DNA from: an uncultured Sanguibacteroides sp.
GTDB lineage: Bacteria > Bacteroidota > Bacteroidia > Bacteroidales > Marinifilaceae
Direction of reading: 5' to 3'
DNA length: 64,000 nt
NCBI RefSeq assembly: GCF_900543425.1
Contig: NZ_UQRQ01000004.1
Location: 124,001 to 188,000 of the forward strand
The notes under the pieces are model-generated. The model was not told the DNA's origin, made no database searches, and saw only the letters and a list, made by a program, of their open reading frames with translations. Both the position numbers and the translations under genes were made by a program. Shown in pieces: positions 26,453 through 34,860 of the stretch. The first letter of the stretch is position 1; each line of letters starts with the position of its first letter.

Positions 26453-28168
26453 TCAATCATCATGGTTTAACTTCATTTTTTGAATGTATTCTTTGTCTTG
26501 CTTTTTCATACCCATGAGATAGTAGTTGACGGGTTTGTCATGATCGTTTAAGTACATGCGGGGGCGACGCTTGAATTCCGGACTGACCAGAGATAAATCC
26601 GGTCTGAAGTAAGAAGTCCGAATGTCTGCTAAGTCCAGTAATGTGTGGAAAATAGCACTTGTCGAAACCGGGGCGTCGGCGTGCGTAACGGCTTGAGAGT
26701 AATGTTCCGGTTTGAGTGTTTTGTAGGACTCGGAAAACCACAGGAAGAAAGGAATATGTATTTGATAAATGGTAGGGATGGGAGAAGCATGAAGAAATTT
26801 CTTCCGGCTGTCATCCAATAGATCTTCTCCGTGGTCCGGTGAGTATAATAGAGCTGATTCCGCCTGGTTTTCATTCAACAGTTGGATAATGTCGGCCAGG
26901 AAATTGTCGGTATAACGAATACTATTGTCGTAAGCATTAATCAATTGTTGCTTGTATTTGTATTCGATCCCCGATGTATTATCTGGTAAATAAGCGGCGA
27001 ATTCTGCCGGATATCGTTCCCGGTAGTTAAAATGTGATCCATAGGTATGGAGTACGATGAAAAGGTTGTCGGGTAAGGAATCGATACATTGCTTAAGTAA
27101 GGGAATTAAGGCTTGATCGTAATTGTTTTCGGTGATTAATCCTCCTTCTAATGGTAATCGGATTGTTTTATAGATATCCGCTTCGGAGGCGAAATAATCC
27201 GTAAAAGAGCGGTTGGGAATTTGATTGGAAAAAAAAGCGGTTTTGAAACCGACTTCTTTAAAGGCGGTAATAATACTTTTTTGGGTATAAAGAGCCTCGT
27301 AATGTTCCGCATCCGCGGCAGAAAGAATTAAAGGAACGCTTTTATGCGTGGTATTGGATTGGGTGAGAGCGTCTTTATACAATACTAAATTTTCTGTCGC
27401 TTTTAAACGGGGATTGGTTTCCCTTTCATACCCCCATAAACTCCAATTTTTGGCACGGGAAGCTTCTCCGATAACGAGCACGTAAATTTCTCTCTTTTCG
27501 GAAACAAGGGAATCCCGGGTAGCATGAAAGGTGAAATTTTTAGAAGTATTCGGATAGATTTCACTACGATGCCATTTATGAATGGCATATCCCAGGTTAT
27601 AAAATATATTGGCAGGATAGATATCCGTTTTTACTTCATAGCTGTTGTCCCGTGATTTTTCAAAAACGATGCCCCCCGACGTTAGTAGGAGTAAAACAAT
27701 ACCTCCTATGATCGTACGTCGGCGAAATACCGCGGGATAGATTACTTTATAGTGTACCGACATGGAGGCAATAACAATGGTCGGAATATAAAGTACACAG
27801 ACCAGAATAATAGCCGGCCATAAGCTATTTAATAGTTCACCCGCTTCGGAAGCGTTGGTCGTTGGTAAATTCAGAAACATGTCAACGGCGATAACGGATT
27901 CTCCGAAAAGATAAAACAGAACCATTTGAAAGGCGTGAAATATCAATAAGGGAATTAGGATCAGTTGGATTAATCCGGCCCTTTTAAGTAAGGAGAATAC
28001 GATAAGGTATACTCCTAAAGGGGCAATGATAAGCATAATCCTCCCTAATCCCGAAAGAGGTTCCGTGAAGATTAAGAAGCAGTTAGGTATCATGTTTAGG
28101 ATAATGAAAAACCAAAAAACTGCTTTGGGCTTTTTCGTGAAATTGGAAATATGTTTAAAAAGCTTCAT
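26453..28168 (-). CDS. EptA-like phosphoethanolamine transferase (sulfatase superfamily)
   Basis: The protein has about five N-terminal membrane helices (residues about 15-190) and a periplasmic alkaline-phosphatase/sulfatase fold. Motifs are VLVIGEASRAKNWSLWGYER, QSNTTHKSVPLIL (nucleophile Thr region), FIVLHTYGSHFNYRERYP and LLYSPDHGEDLLDD. These match EptA/CptA-type enzymes that transfer phosphoethanolamine to lipid A or core sugars. The frame is open to 28210; the ATG at 28168 (MKLFKHISNF) starts just before the first helix and overlaps the upstream gene by only 14 bases, so I use it (571 residues). It is translationally coupled to the D15 gene. In Bacteroidetes such modification can raise resistance to cationic peptides; that is inference here. 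Confidence 0.87.
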   Translation of the reverse strand: MKLFKHISNFTKKPKAVFWFFIILNMIPNCFLIFTEPLSGLGRIMLIIAPLGVYLIVFSLLKRAGLIQLILIPLLIFHAFQMVLFYLFGESVIAVDMFLNLPTTNASEAGELLNSLWPAIILVCVLYIPTIVIASMSVHYKVIYPAVFRRRTIIGGIVLLLLTSGGIVFEKSRDNSYEVKTDIYPANIFYNLGYAIHKWHRSEIYPNTSKNFTFHATRDSLVSEKREIYVLVIGEASRAKNWSLWGYERETNPRLKATENLVLYKDALTQSNTTHKSVPLILSAADAEHYEALYTQKSIITAFKEVGFKTAFFSNQIPNRSFTDYFASEADIYKTIRLPLEGGLITENNYDQALIPLLKQCIDSLPDNLFIVLHTYGSHFNYRERYPAEFAAYLPDNTSGIEYKYKQQLINAYDNSIRYTDNFLADIIQLLNENQAESALLYSPDHGEDLLDDSRKKFLHASPIPTIYQIHIPFFLWFSESYKTLKPEHYSQAVTHADAPVSTSAIFHTLLDLADIRTSYFRPDLSLVSPEFKRRPRMYLNDHDKPVNYYLMGMKKQDKEYIQKMKLNHDD

Positions 28169-29330
28169 TAATATTGAAGTAGAATGCACTCTGTCCTTTA
28201 CCGAAACCATAATCTAATCTTACGTTAACTCTATTTTTAAATTCCCAACGATACCCCAATCCGTAAGAGGGAAGGGTTTGACTCCACTTGAATTTATCCG
28301 TTTTCGGAAAAACGTTTCCGGCTCCTCCCCAAACAACAACACCGTGTCGGTTATAGATTTTTTGCCGGAGTTCAACTTGGGTTTGAACCATATCGTTGTC
28401 CCTGTATTGCCCTTCATAATATCCGCGCATTCGATAGGACCCTCCTAATAGGGCTACCATACTCCATGGGGTATCTCCATAATTGAAGGTACCTTGTATC
28501 TCTGAGGCAAGAATACCTCCTTTCCATAGTTTATGGTAATAGCGGAGTTCGACACTCGTTCTATTGAAATCATAGTCGTTTCCTAAGAATTTAGGAAAGA
28601 ACTGTTGTTCTAATTTGGCATAAAATCCTTCGCTTGGATTCGGAATAAAATCTCTCGAATCATAGGAGGCCACGATCCCGGGACCGAAACAGGAGATACT
28701 GCTCTTTTCTCCGTTGAGGAATGAGATATCTTTGAAGTCTTTTCCATTCACGTTTCTAAACATCAAGTTCGGTCCCACGTAGGTGTGTTTGGCAACCTTG
28801 AATAAGAAGTCCAGTTTGATTTGGTTCTCCAGTCGTTTAAAAGTCGTGCTGGAATCCCTATAGCCGGCTTCGTATCCGATTCCCCAGTAAGAACTTGGGA
28901 AAGAGAAAAAATAGATATTTCCGTCGATTCGAAATTTATCTTTGGGAAAAATCGTATTCCCGCGAATACCTAATAGGTAAAATCCGGTTGTGGTGATATC
29001 GCCGTAAATAGAAACGTTGGAGGGAGAAATGGATTTATCGGAACGATCCAATCGGTATAAACCGGAAGCAACCAATCCGATACCTAATTTTGTATCACTC
29101 GAGAAATGGGGTCCTCCGATAATGGAGAAATCAAATTTTTTCTCTTCTTTCACTTCGTTCGATTCGGCAAAATAACGATAAAAACGCTTGAAAAAATTAT
29201 CCTTTTTTATTTTCACAGAATCCGGAGTCTCTTTTATGCTGTCCCTTTTTTCTATTAATCCGTTTGCCCTGCCTTGGAATATACCAAAGCCAAACAGGAG
29301 AATAAAGATATATAGTGATCGTTGAATCAT
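28155..29330 (-). CDS. Outer-membrane beta-barrel protein, D15/BamA surface-antigen domain without POTRA repeats
   Basis: The 391-residue protein has a signal peptide (MIQRSLYIFILLFGFGIFQG, cleavage near RANG) and then about 60 polar residues. The rest is a repetitive beta-strand pattern of the bacterial surface antigen (D15) barrel: GIVASYDSRDFIPNPSEGFY, LLGGSYRMRGYYEGQYRDN, RVNVRLDYGFGKGQSAFYF. It ends in Phe, the signature of outer-membrane barrel proteins. No POTRA domains precede the barrel, so it is not BamA itself. It overlaps the EptA-like gene, suggesting a shared envelope role. Confidence 0.85.
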   Translation of the reverse strand: MIQRSLYIFILLFGFGIFQGRANGLIEKRDSIKETPDSVKIKKDNFFKRFYRYFAESNEVKEEKKFDFSIIGGPHFSSDTKLGIGLVASGLYRLDRSDKSISPSNVSIYGDITTTGFYLLGIRGNTIFPKDKFRIDGNIYFFSFPSSYWGIGYEAGYRDSSTTFKRLENQIKLDFLFKVAKHTYVGPNLMFRNVNGKDFKDISFLNGEKSSISCFGPGIVASYDSRDFIPNPSEGFYAKLEQQFFPKFLGNDYDFNRTSVELRYYHKLWKGGILASEIQGTFNYGDTPWSMVALLGGSYRMRGYYEGQYRDNDMVQTQVELRQKIYNRHGVVVWGGAGNVFPKTDKFKWSQTLPSYGLGYRWEFKNRVNVRLDYGFGKGQSAFYFNINEAF

Positions 29331-29421
29331 ATCTTGTTTTGTTGGAGATAGTTTGGAATATGGATTTTAATACACTGTTTTAATTCTGTTAGATGATGTA
29401 CGCAAGATTTATGCCATTTGT

Positions 29422-30129
29422 TCACTTTTTGATGATCATCAAAGAAAAATAAGGAAACTCTTTCGTCATGATCTTATCTTTGTCTTGACAATATAGCTCT
29501 CCGGTTGTTCCGATATTTTCAAAATAATGAACGTGAAGTGACGGGTTCTTTGCTATGAAACGGTGAATATTTTCCGTGCATTGTGAAAGCTTCATAATAA
29601 CAATGACATAGTTTTTCCCTATCAGGCTTTGAAGCTCTTCCGTGGAAACGGTGCCGGGAAGAACAATTAGTTTTTCTTCCTGTTTCACAACATGGAGACC
29701 GGCCAATGCTCCGGCCGCAATAAAAGCCGGAATACCGGCTGATGTGGTAATGGGGAGTCCGGCGTTTGATAGTTTTTCAAACAGGTAGTTACCGGAAGAA
29801 TAGAAACCGGAGTCTCCTTCTGCTGTAATGGATATAATTTCCCCTTTGTTTATTTTTTCCCGGATTTCCAGGGCTATTTGATCGTAAATCCGATTGGCTT
29901 CCGTCCGGTCTTTTGACATAGAGACCGGAAAACAATGGATTCGGGTAGTATCTACGGGTAATTCCTGCAAAATGGTTAAAGACCGGGATTTTAAATTACC
30001 GTTTTTGTCTACGGTCCCCGGGCAGTATATGCTTGTCGATTCTTGTAAGGCTTTTAGTGCTTTAATCGTGATTAATTCCGGATCACCCGGTCCTAATGAG
30101 ACGTTTATGATTTTTCCTGTTATCGCCAT
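29422..30129 (-). CDS. cbiL: Precorrin-2 / cobalt-factor II C20-methyltransferase
   Basis: The 235-residue protein belongs to the tetrapyrrole methylase family. Visible are the SAM-site motif VSLGPGDPELITIKALKAL, SITAEGDSGFYSSGNYLFEKL and GIPAFIAAGALAG. With the neighbouring anaerobic-pathway genes it should act on cobalt-factor II. The frame opens at 30156; the ATG at 30129 gives MAITGKIINVSLGPGDPE, where the family begins. It stands apart from the main cbi operon and is divergent from the btuF riboswitch. Confidence 0.92.
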   Translation of the reverse strand: MAITGKIINVSLGPGDPELITIKALKALQESTSIYCPGTVDKNGNLKSRSLTILQELPVDTTRIHCFPVSMSKDRTEANRIYDQIALEIREKINKGEIISITAEGDSGFYSSGNYLFEKLSNAGLPITTSAGIPAFIAAGALAGLHVVKQEEKLIVLPGTVSTEELQSLIGKNYVIVIMKLSQCTENIHRFIAKNPSLHVHYFENIGTTGELYCQDKDKIMTKEFPYFSLMIIKK

Positions 30130-30240
30130 ATCTATGATTTTAATCGTAAAAAGCAAATTTGAATCTCTTTATGATCTCTGGTTCATAAATTTGCGGGGGC
30201 AAAAGTCGTAAAAAAAAGAATGTGATCAAAATAATATTTA

Positions 30241-30248
30241 TATCTTTG
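30241..30248 (+). promoter_or_regulatory. -7 promoter element driving the btuFCD riboswitch transcript
   Basis: TATCTTTG matches TAnnTTTG and lies just before the first riboswitch helix. Confidence 0.6.
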
Positions 30249-30252
30249 CATG

Positions 30253-30425
30253 CGTCTTGGTATTTCCGTAAGGGAAAAGGGAATCCGGTGAAATTCCGGG
30301 GCTGTCCCCGCAGCTGTAAAGTCAATCGCTATCTCGCAATGAGGTAGATCTTTTCGGTACAACCACTGAAATGTGTCTGTTTTGGGAAGGAGAAAAGATG
30401 ACAAGCCAGAAAACCTGCCAGATAT
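30253..30425 (+). promoter_or_regulatory. Cobalamin riboswitch upstream of btuFCD
   Basis: The aptamer shows the conserved order of elements: GGGAATCCGGTGAAATTCCGG, GGCTGTCCCCGCAGCTGTAA, ACCACTG, GGGAAGG and the B12 box GCCAGAAAACCTGCC at 30404-30418. The btuF start codon lies 39 bases later behind GGAGGAG, so control could be by occlusion of that strong ribosome site. The substrate-binding gene and its two partners should be repressed when cobalamin is plentiful. Confidence 0.95.
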
Positions 30426-30463
30426 GTACGTTGATTAAATTTAATCTTTCGGAGGAGAAGAAA

Positions 30464-31624
30464 ATGAATACTTTCATGCGGTTATCTTTAGTATTGCTAT
30501 TATTTGTCGGTTTATTTTCTTGTAAATCAGGAAAACGCCAGGGTAAGACCGTTTCAGTAGTGTCCGGTATGGAGACGGAAGCAGATACCGTGGGACAGAT
30601 CCGGTTGAAGTACGCCCAAGGTTTTCGGGTTGAATACCGGAAAGATTATTTCTTATTGGAGGTACAAGATCCACAGAATAAAAACAGCATCTGTTATCAG
30701 TTTGTTTTAAGAAAACGGGGAAGTAATGCCTCTCTTCCCGAGGGGATACCCGTAATTGATCTTCCGGTCAGACACTTGATCTGTATGACCTCTTTACAAT
30801 TGTCCAATGTTATTAAATTGGGTGCCATGGATCGGGTAGTCGGAATTACCAGTACGCGCTATCTTTTTAATAAAACCATGCAGGAACAAGTAGCGGAGGG
30901 AAAAACCCGGAAAATCGGCATTGAAGGGAATTTTGATAATGAGGTAATTATGAGTATTAATCCGGATTTGATGTTGATTTCTCCTTTCAAACGTGGAGGA
31001 TATGATGCGGTAAAAGATATAGGTATTCCTTTGGTCCCTCATTTGGGTTATAAGGAGATGACTCCTTTGGGACAAGCCGAGTGGATTAAGTTTACCGGTT
31101 TATTGTTGGGGATGGAAGAGGATGCGAATCGAATATTTGGTCAGATTGAGCAGCGATATAATGAATTAAAGCAGTTGGTGAAGGACGTGAAGCGACGCCC
31201 GGTTGTTTTTAGTGGAGAGTTGAGGGGAGGCGTATGGTATGCGGTCGGGGGAAAAAGCTTCCTGGCCCAATTGTTTCATGATGCGGGAGCCGATTATTTT
31301 TTAAAAGATGATCCCCGGTCGGGGGGAGTCACCCTTGATTTTGAGACGGTTTACAATCAGGCCGAGAGTGCCGATTATTGGCGAATCGCGAATAGTTTTG
31401 CCGGAGAGTATAGTTATGATGCGTTGAGAGCACAGGATGAACGATATGCAGACTTTAGAGCGTTCCGGCAGAAGGGGGTGATTTATTGTAATATGAGGGA
31501 GAAACCTTTTTACGAGAGTATGCCGGCCGAGCCGGATATTGTTTTGGCTGATATGATTAAGGTATTTCATCCGGAGTTGTTGCCTGATTATCAACCGGTA
31601 TATTATGATTTATTAAAAAAGTAG
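30464..31624 (+). CDS. btuF: Cobalamin-type ABC transporter substrate-binding lipoprotein
   Basis: The 386-residue product has a lipoprotein signal ending LFVGLFSC and a periplasmic binding-protein fold of the BtuF/FecB class III type. LICMTSLQLSNVIKLGAMDRVVGIT and NPDLMLISPF are visible. The ATG at 30464 has a good ribosome site (GGAGGAG) and starts the signal peptide; an upstream extension of the frame to 30371 runs through the riboswitch and is spurious. The riboswitch and the following permease and ATPase indicate cobalamin or cobinamide uptake. It is longer than E. coli BtuF, so an iron-chelate role cannot be excluded by sequence alone. Confidence 0.87.
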   Translation: MNTFMRLSLVLLLFVGLFSCKSGKRQGKTVSVVSGMETEADTVGQIRLKYAQGFRVEYRKDYFLLEVQDPQNKNSICYQFVLRKRGSNASLPEGIPVIDLPVRHLICMTSLQLSNVIKLGAMDRVVGITSTRYLFNKTMQEQVAEGKTRKIGIEGNFDNEVIMSINPDLMLISPFKRGGYDAVKDIGIPLVPHLGYKEMTPLGQAEWIKFTGLLLGMEEDANRIFGQIEQRYNELKQLVKDVKRRPVVFSGELRGGVWYAVGGKSFLAQLFHDAGADYFLKDDPRSGGVTLDFETVYNQAESADYWRIANSFAGEYSYDALRAQDERYADFRAFRQKGVIYCNMREKPFYESMPAEPDIVLADMIKVFHPELLPDYQPVYYDLLKK

Positions 31625-31628
31625 GAAG

Positions 31629-32669
31629 ATGAACGTACGGAGAAATACGGTATTGATTTTTTTCATTATAGTATTTATTATCGTCTTTTTGTTGCTGAAT
31701 CTGGTTTTAGGATCGGTTTCCATTCCTTTTACCTCCGTGTGGAATGTATTGACAGGAGGAGAGGGAGAACCGGTAGCTTGGCAGAATATCGTATGGAAGT
31801 CTCGTTTGCCTCAGGCATTGACGGCATTGGTCGCGGGAGCCGGGTTGTCTATTAGCGGATTACAGATGCAAACGATTTTTCGAAACCCTTTGGCTGGTCC
31901 TTCTGTATTAGGAATTAGTTCCGGTGCCAGCTTGGGTGTTGCTTTCGTTGTACTTCTTTCAGGTAATCTCGGTGGGGTAGCTTTGAGTCGTTTAGGATTT
32001 ATAGGCGAGGTGGCCATGTCCGTTGCTGCCGTGATAGGAGCCTTATCTGTTATGGCTTTGATCGTTTTTGCTTCAGGAAAGATAAAAGGGAGTGTTACCT
32101 TATTGATTATCGGAGTGATGATCGGTTATATTGCCAATGCGATTATAGGGGTATTGAAATTCTTTAGCGTAGAGGAGGATATCAAAGCTTATGTTATCTG
32201 GGGCTTGGGAAGTTTCTCCCGGGTATCGGGTAATCAGATGATGTTGTTTGTCGGAATTATGGTGGTGATTATTCCTCTTTCATTTTTGTTGATTAAATCC
32301 TTGAATTTATTGATGCTGGGGGACGGGTATGCTCGTAATTTAGGATTAAATATAAAAAGAGCCCGGGTGGAAGTAATTACTTGTGCCGGAGTTTTAACGG
32401 CTATTGTAACAGCTTATTGCGGGCCGATTATTTTTTTGGGTTTAGCGGTTCCTCATTTGTGTCGGGCTATATTTCAAACTTCGGATCATCGAATGTTGAT
32501 GCCTGCTTCTATGCTGGTAGGAGCAGCTTTGGCTTTGGCCTGTAATTTGATCGCTCGTTTACCTGGGTTTGAAGGGGCTCTTCCGGTCAATTCCGTGACC
32601 GCCTTGGTGGGAGCTCCCGTGGTTGCTTCTGTTTTGTTCAGGAAACGAAAAGGGGATTGGAATGAATAA
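31629..32669 (+). CDS. btuC: FecCD/BtuC-family ABC transporter permease
   Basis: The 346-residue protein has nine or ten membrane helices and the FecCD signatures: LPQALTALVAGAGLSISGLQMQ, NPLAGPSVLGISSGASLGVA and GPIIFLGLAVPHLCR (the ATPase-contact loop). It forms the inner-membrane channel with the adjacent ATPase. The ATG at 31629 is 4 bases after the btuF stop, with GGAAG before it. It is under the same riboswitch. Confidence 0.92.
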   Translation: MNVRRNTVLIFFIIVFIIVFLLLNLVLGSVSIPFTSVWNVLTGGEGEPVAWQNIVWKSRLPQALTALVAGAGLSISGLQMQTIFRNPLAGPSVLGISSGASLGVAFVVLLSGNLGGVALSRLGFIGEVAMSVAAVIGALSVMALIVFASGKIKGSVTLLIIGVMIGYIANAIIGVLKFFSVEEDIKAYVIWGLGSFSRVSGNQMMLFVGIMVVIIPLSFLLIKSLNLLMLGDGYARNLGLNIKRARVEVITCAGVLTAIVTAYCGPIIFLGLAVPHLCRAIFQTSDHRMLMPASMLVGAALALACNLIARLPGFEGALPVNSVTALVGAPVVASVLFRKRKGDWNE

Positions 32670-32678
32670 GATTTGGTT

Positions 32679-33704
32679 ATGGCATTAAAGGATACGGTAA
32701 ATATAAGGGGTCTTTCGATTGGTTATAAGACGAAAAGCCATACGAAAATAGTGGCACAAGATATTTGTACGACTATCTACGGGGGAGAGTTGACTTGTTT
32801 GTTGGGTGCCAATGGGGTAGGTAAATCGACGCTTTTACGGACGCTTTCTGCTTTTCAGCCGAAGTTAGCGGGAGAAATCGAAATTAGAGGAAAAGAGATT
32901 GAAAGGTACACCGATAAGGAGTTATCGACGACAATAGGTGTGGTACTCACGGAGAAGTGTGATGTCCGGAATATGTTGGCCCGAGAATTGGTTGAAATGG
33001 GACGTAGTCCTTATACCGGATTTTGGGGAATGTTGAATAAGGAGGATCGCCGAATCGTCGAGGAGTCTATCGCCTTGGTCCGAATAGAAAATTTGGCCTC
33101 TCGGATGGTACATACCCTAAGTGACGGGGAGCGTCAAAAGGTAATGATTGCCAAGGCATTGGCACAGCAGACTCCGATTATCTTTTTAGACGAACCTACT
33201 GCTTTTCTGGATTTTCCGAGTAAAGTGGAGATCATGCAGTTGCTTCATCGTTTAACGCGGGAAACCGATAAAACCATTTTTCTCTCTACTCATGATTTGG
33301 AGTTAGCTCTGCAAATTGCCGATAAAATCTGGTTAATGGACCGTCTGCACGGAATTACGATCGGAACTCCGGAGGATCTGGCTTTAGATGGTCATTTAAG
33401 CAATTTTTTTGCTCGCAAAGGAATTGTTTTCGACATGGAGACCGGTCTGTTCAGAATAGAAAATCAATATACGAGACAGGTTAAACTTATCGGACACGGT
33501 CAAAAATACGCTATGGCCCGGAAAGCTTTGCAACGGAACGGCATGCTGGCAAATCGGAACGTAGAGTCGGATGTTATTGTAGAGACAGGAAATTTGACTA
33601 CCCGAGGTTTTAAAGTGCATTTCCCTTCTGGAGAAATTGTGTCCGCTCCCAATATCGAGATATTGCTGAAACGATTGATTGATAATTTTAATTGTAGGCA
33701 GTAA
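32679..33704 (+). CDS. btuD: Cobalamin-type ABC transporter ATP-binding protein
   Basis: The 341-residue protein has Walker A GANGVGKST (residues 43-51), Q loop region, signature TLSDGERQK (Asp for the usual Gly), Walker B IIFLDEPTAFLD and the switch STHD. It powers the BtuC-type permease. About 80 C-terminal residues beyond the normal ATPase core (from FDMETGLFRIENQ) form an extension of unknown role. The frame opens with TTG at 32673; the ATG at 32679 (MALKDTVN) is preferred. It is last in the riboswitch operon. Confidence 0.9.
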   Translation: MALKDTVNIRGLSIGYKTKSHTKIVAQDICTTIYGGELTCLLGANGVGKSTLLRTLSAFQPKLAGEIEIRGKEIERYTDKELSTTIGVVLTEKCDVRNMLARELVEMGRSPYTGFWGMLNKEDRRIVEESIALVRIENLASRMVHTLSDGERQKVMIAKALAQQTPIIFLDEPTAFLDFPSKVEIMQLLHRLTRETDKTIFLSTHDLELALQIADKIWLMDRLHGITIGTPEDLALDGHLSNFFARKGIVFDMETGLFRIENQYTRQVKLIGHGQKYAMARKALQRNGMLANRNVESDVIVETGNLTTRGFKVHFPSGEIVSAPNIEILLKRLIDNFNCRQ

Positions 33705-33745
33705 ATTGTAAAACTGTCATTTTAATCCCGTAATCCCTAATTTTT

Positions 33746-34636
33746 TTAATTATCGATTGTTTTTCGTTTTTCCTGTAGGACGACAATACTTACGGCGGCG
33801 ATAATTAATAGGATTCCGATAGCTCCTTGTACCGTAAACCATTCATGAAATGCCAATACTCCTATAACAACGGCTGTTAAAGGTTCCATAGCTCCGAATA
33901 TGGAAGTAAGGGTTGGGCCGATGTGTTGAATAGCTTTAACCAGTGTCATGTTGGAAATGGCGGTAGCCGGTAATGCCAGGCCTAAAATGTAAAGCCATAG
34001 ACTTCCGTTGGTCTCTAACCGGACTCCTCCCGTGAAGCAACCACAAATGATAAACATAAGAGCCCCGAATGCCATTACATAGCAGGTGAGGACTATCGAA
34101 TCGATCTGTACGGCACGGCTTTTTCTTACACCGACAATATATCCTCCGTAGGAGAAGATGGAGATACAGGCGGATATAATTCCGAGAGTAGTATCTCCTT
34201 CGTTATGATTGACATTACCGAATGAGAGTAAGACAGCTCCGACGATAGACATGACAATGGCTGAAATGACCCAGCCTGATTTTTTTTCGTGGAAGAAAAT
34301 CATCATGGCCAAAGCAACGGCTAATGGATACATGAAATGGATTGTGGACGCTACCCCACTCGATATATTTTGGTAGGCAATGACTAAGCTAAAAGAGGTT
34401 ACAGCCCGGAACAGGCTCAATAAAAAAACAACACCGAGGTCCTTTTTTCCTATACAAAAATTGCGTTTAAGAAACAATCCGAACAATATCAGACAAAGAG
34501 AGGCTACCCCCCAACGATAAGATAATACTTCAAATGACGAATATCCGGCAGCTAAAAGTGTCAGAGTAAAAAATGGGGCCAGTCCGAATGTTGAGGAGGC
34601 CACGATAGCGTATATAATCCCCTTAATCCTACTCAT
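33746..34636 (-). CDS. EamA/DMT-family transporter
   Basis: The 296-residue product has ten membrane helices arranged as two EamA repeats (first repeat GIIYAIVASSTFGLAPFF; second repeat LGIISACISIFSYGGYIVGVRKS). Helix-end motifs such as ALPATAISNMTLVKAIQHIGPT and SIFGAMEPLTAVVIGVLAFHE are typical. The family exports or imports small metabolites; the substrate is unknown. It lies between btuD and the cbi operon, but no sequence feature ties it to cobalamin. The -7 element sits 18 bases upstream. Confidence 0.87.
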   Translation of the reverse strand: MSRIKGIIYAIVASSTFGLAPFFTLTLLAAGYSSFEVLSYRWGVASLCLILFGLFLKRNFCIGKKDLGVVFLLSLFRAVTSFSLVIAYQNISSGVASTIHFMYPLAVALAMMIFFHEKKSGWVISAIVMSIVGAVLLSFGNVNHNEGDTTLGIISACISIFSYGGYIVGVRKSRAVQIDSIVLTCYVMAFGALMFIICGCFTGGVRLETNGSLWLYILGLALPATAISNMTLVKAIQHIGPTLTSIFGAMEPLTAVVIGVLAFHEWFTVQGAIGILLIIAAVSIVVLQEKRKTIDN

Positions 34637-34653
34637 ATTTCAAAAATTCGGCG

Positions 34654-34661
34654 CAAAAGTA
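34654..34661 (-). promoter_or_regulatory. Putative -7 element of the EamA transporter gene
   Basis: On the minus strand this reads TACTTTTG, matching TAnnTTTG, 18 bases before the start codon. Confidence 0.5.
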
Positions 34662-34739
34662 CCAAACCTATTTTACATGTGGTTGTTTTTGGGTCAAAAA
34701 GATAAAATAATTGCCGATTTTAAATTGTAGATTAAAAAG

Positions 34740-34860
34740 ATTAAGAGATTGAGATTAAAAATATTTACGATTTCGGATTTTAGATTTACGATTTAAAGAG
34801 GACAATATCAGAAATTAATCATAAATCGGAAATCATAAATCAAAAATTAATTTACAATTG
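34740..34860. repeat. Cluster of short A/T-rich intergenic repeats
   Basis: Related words such as AGATTTACGATTT, AATCATAAATCGGAAATCATAAATC and TTTACAATTGTCAATTG follow one another up to the stop codon of the cbiJ-cbiD fusion. They can fold on each other imperfectly. The same word family occurs at several other gene ends in the window. Confidence 0.4.

Noticed and set aside
26349..26456. Hydrophobic N-terminal extension of asd suggesting a membrane anchor
   Set aside because: Family members begin at MKVAVVGATG; the extension is intergenic DNA read in frame.
30371..30463. Upstream part of the btuF frame as coding
   Set aside because: It runs through the B12 box of the riboswitch; the signal peptide and ribosome site place the start at 30464.
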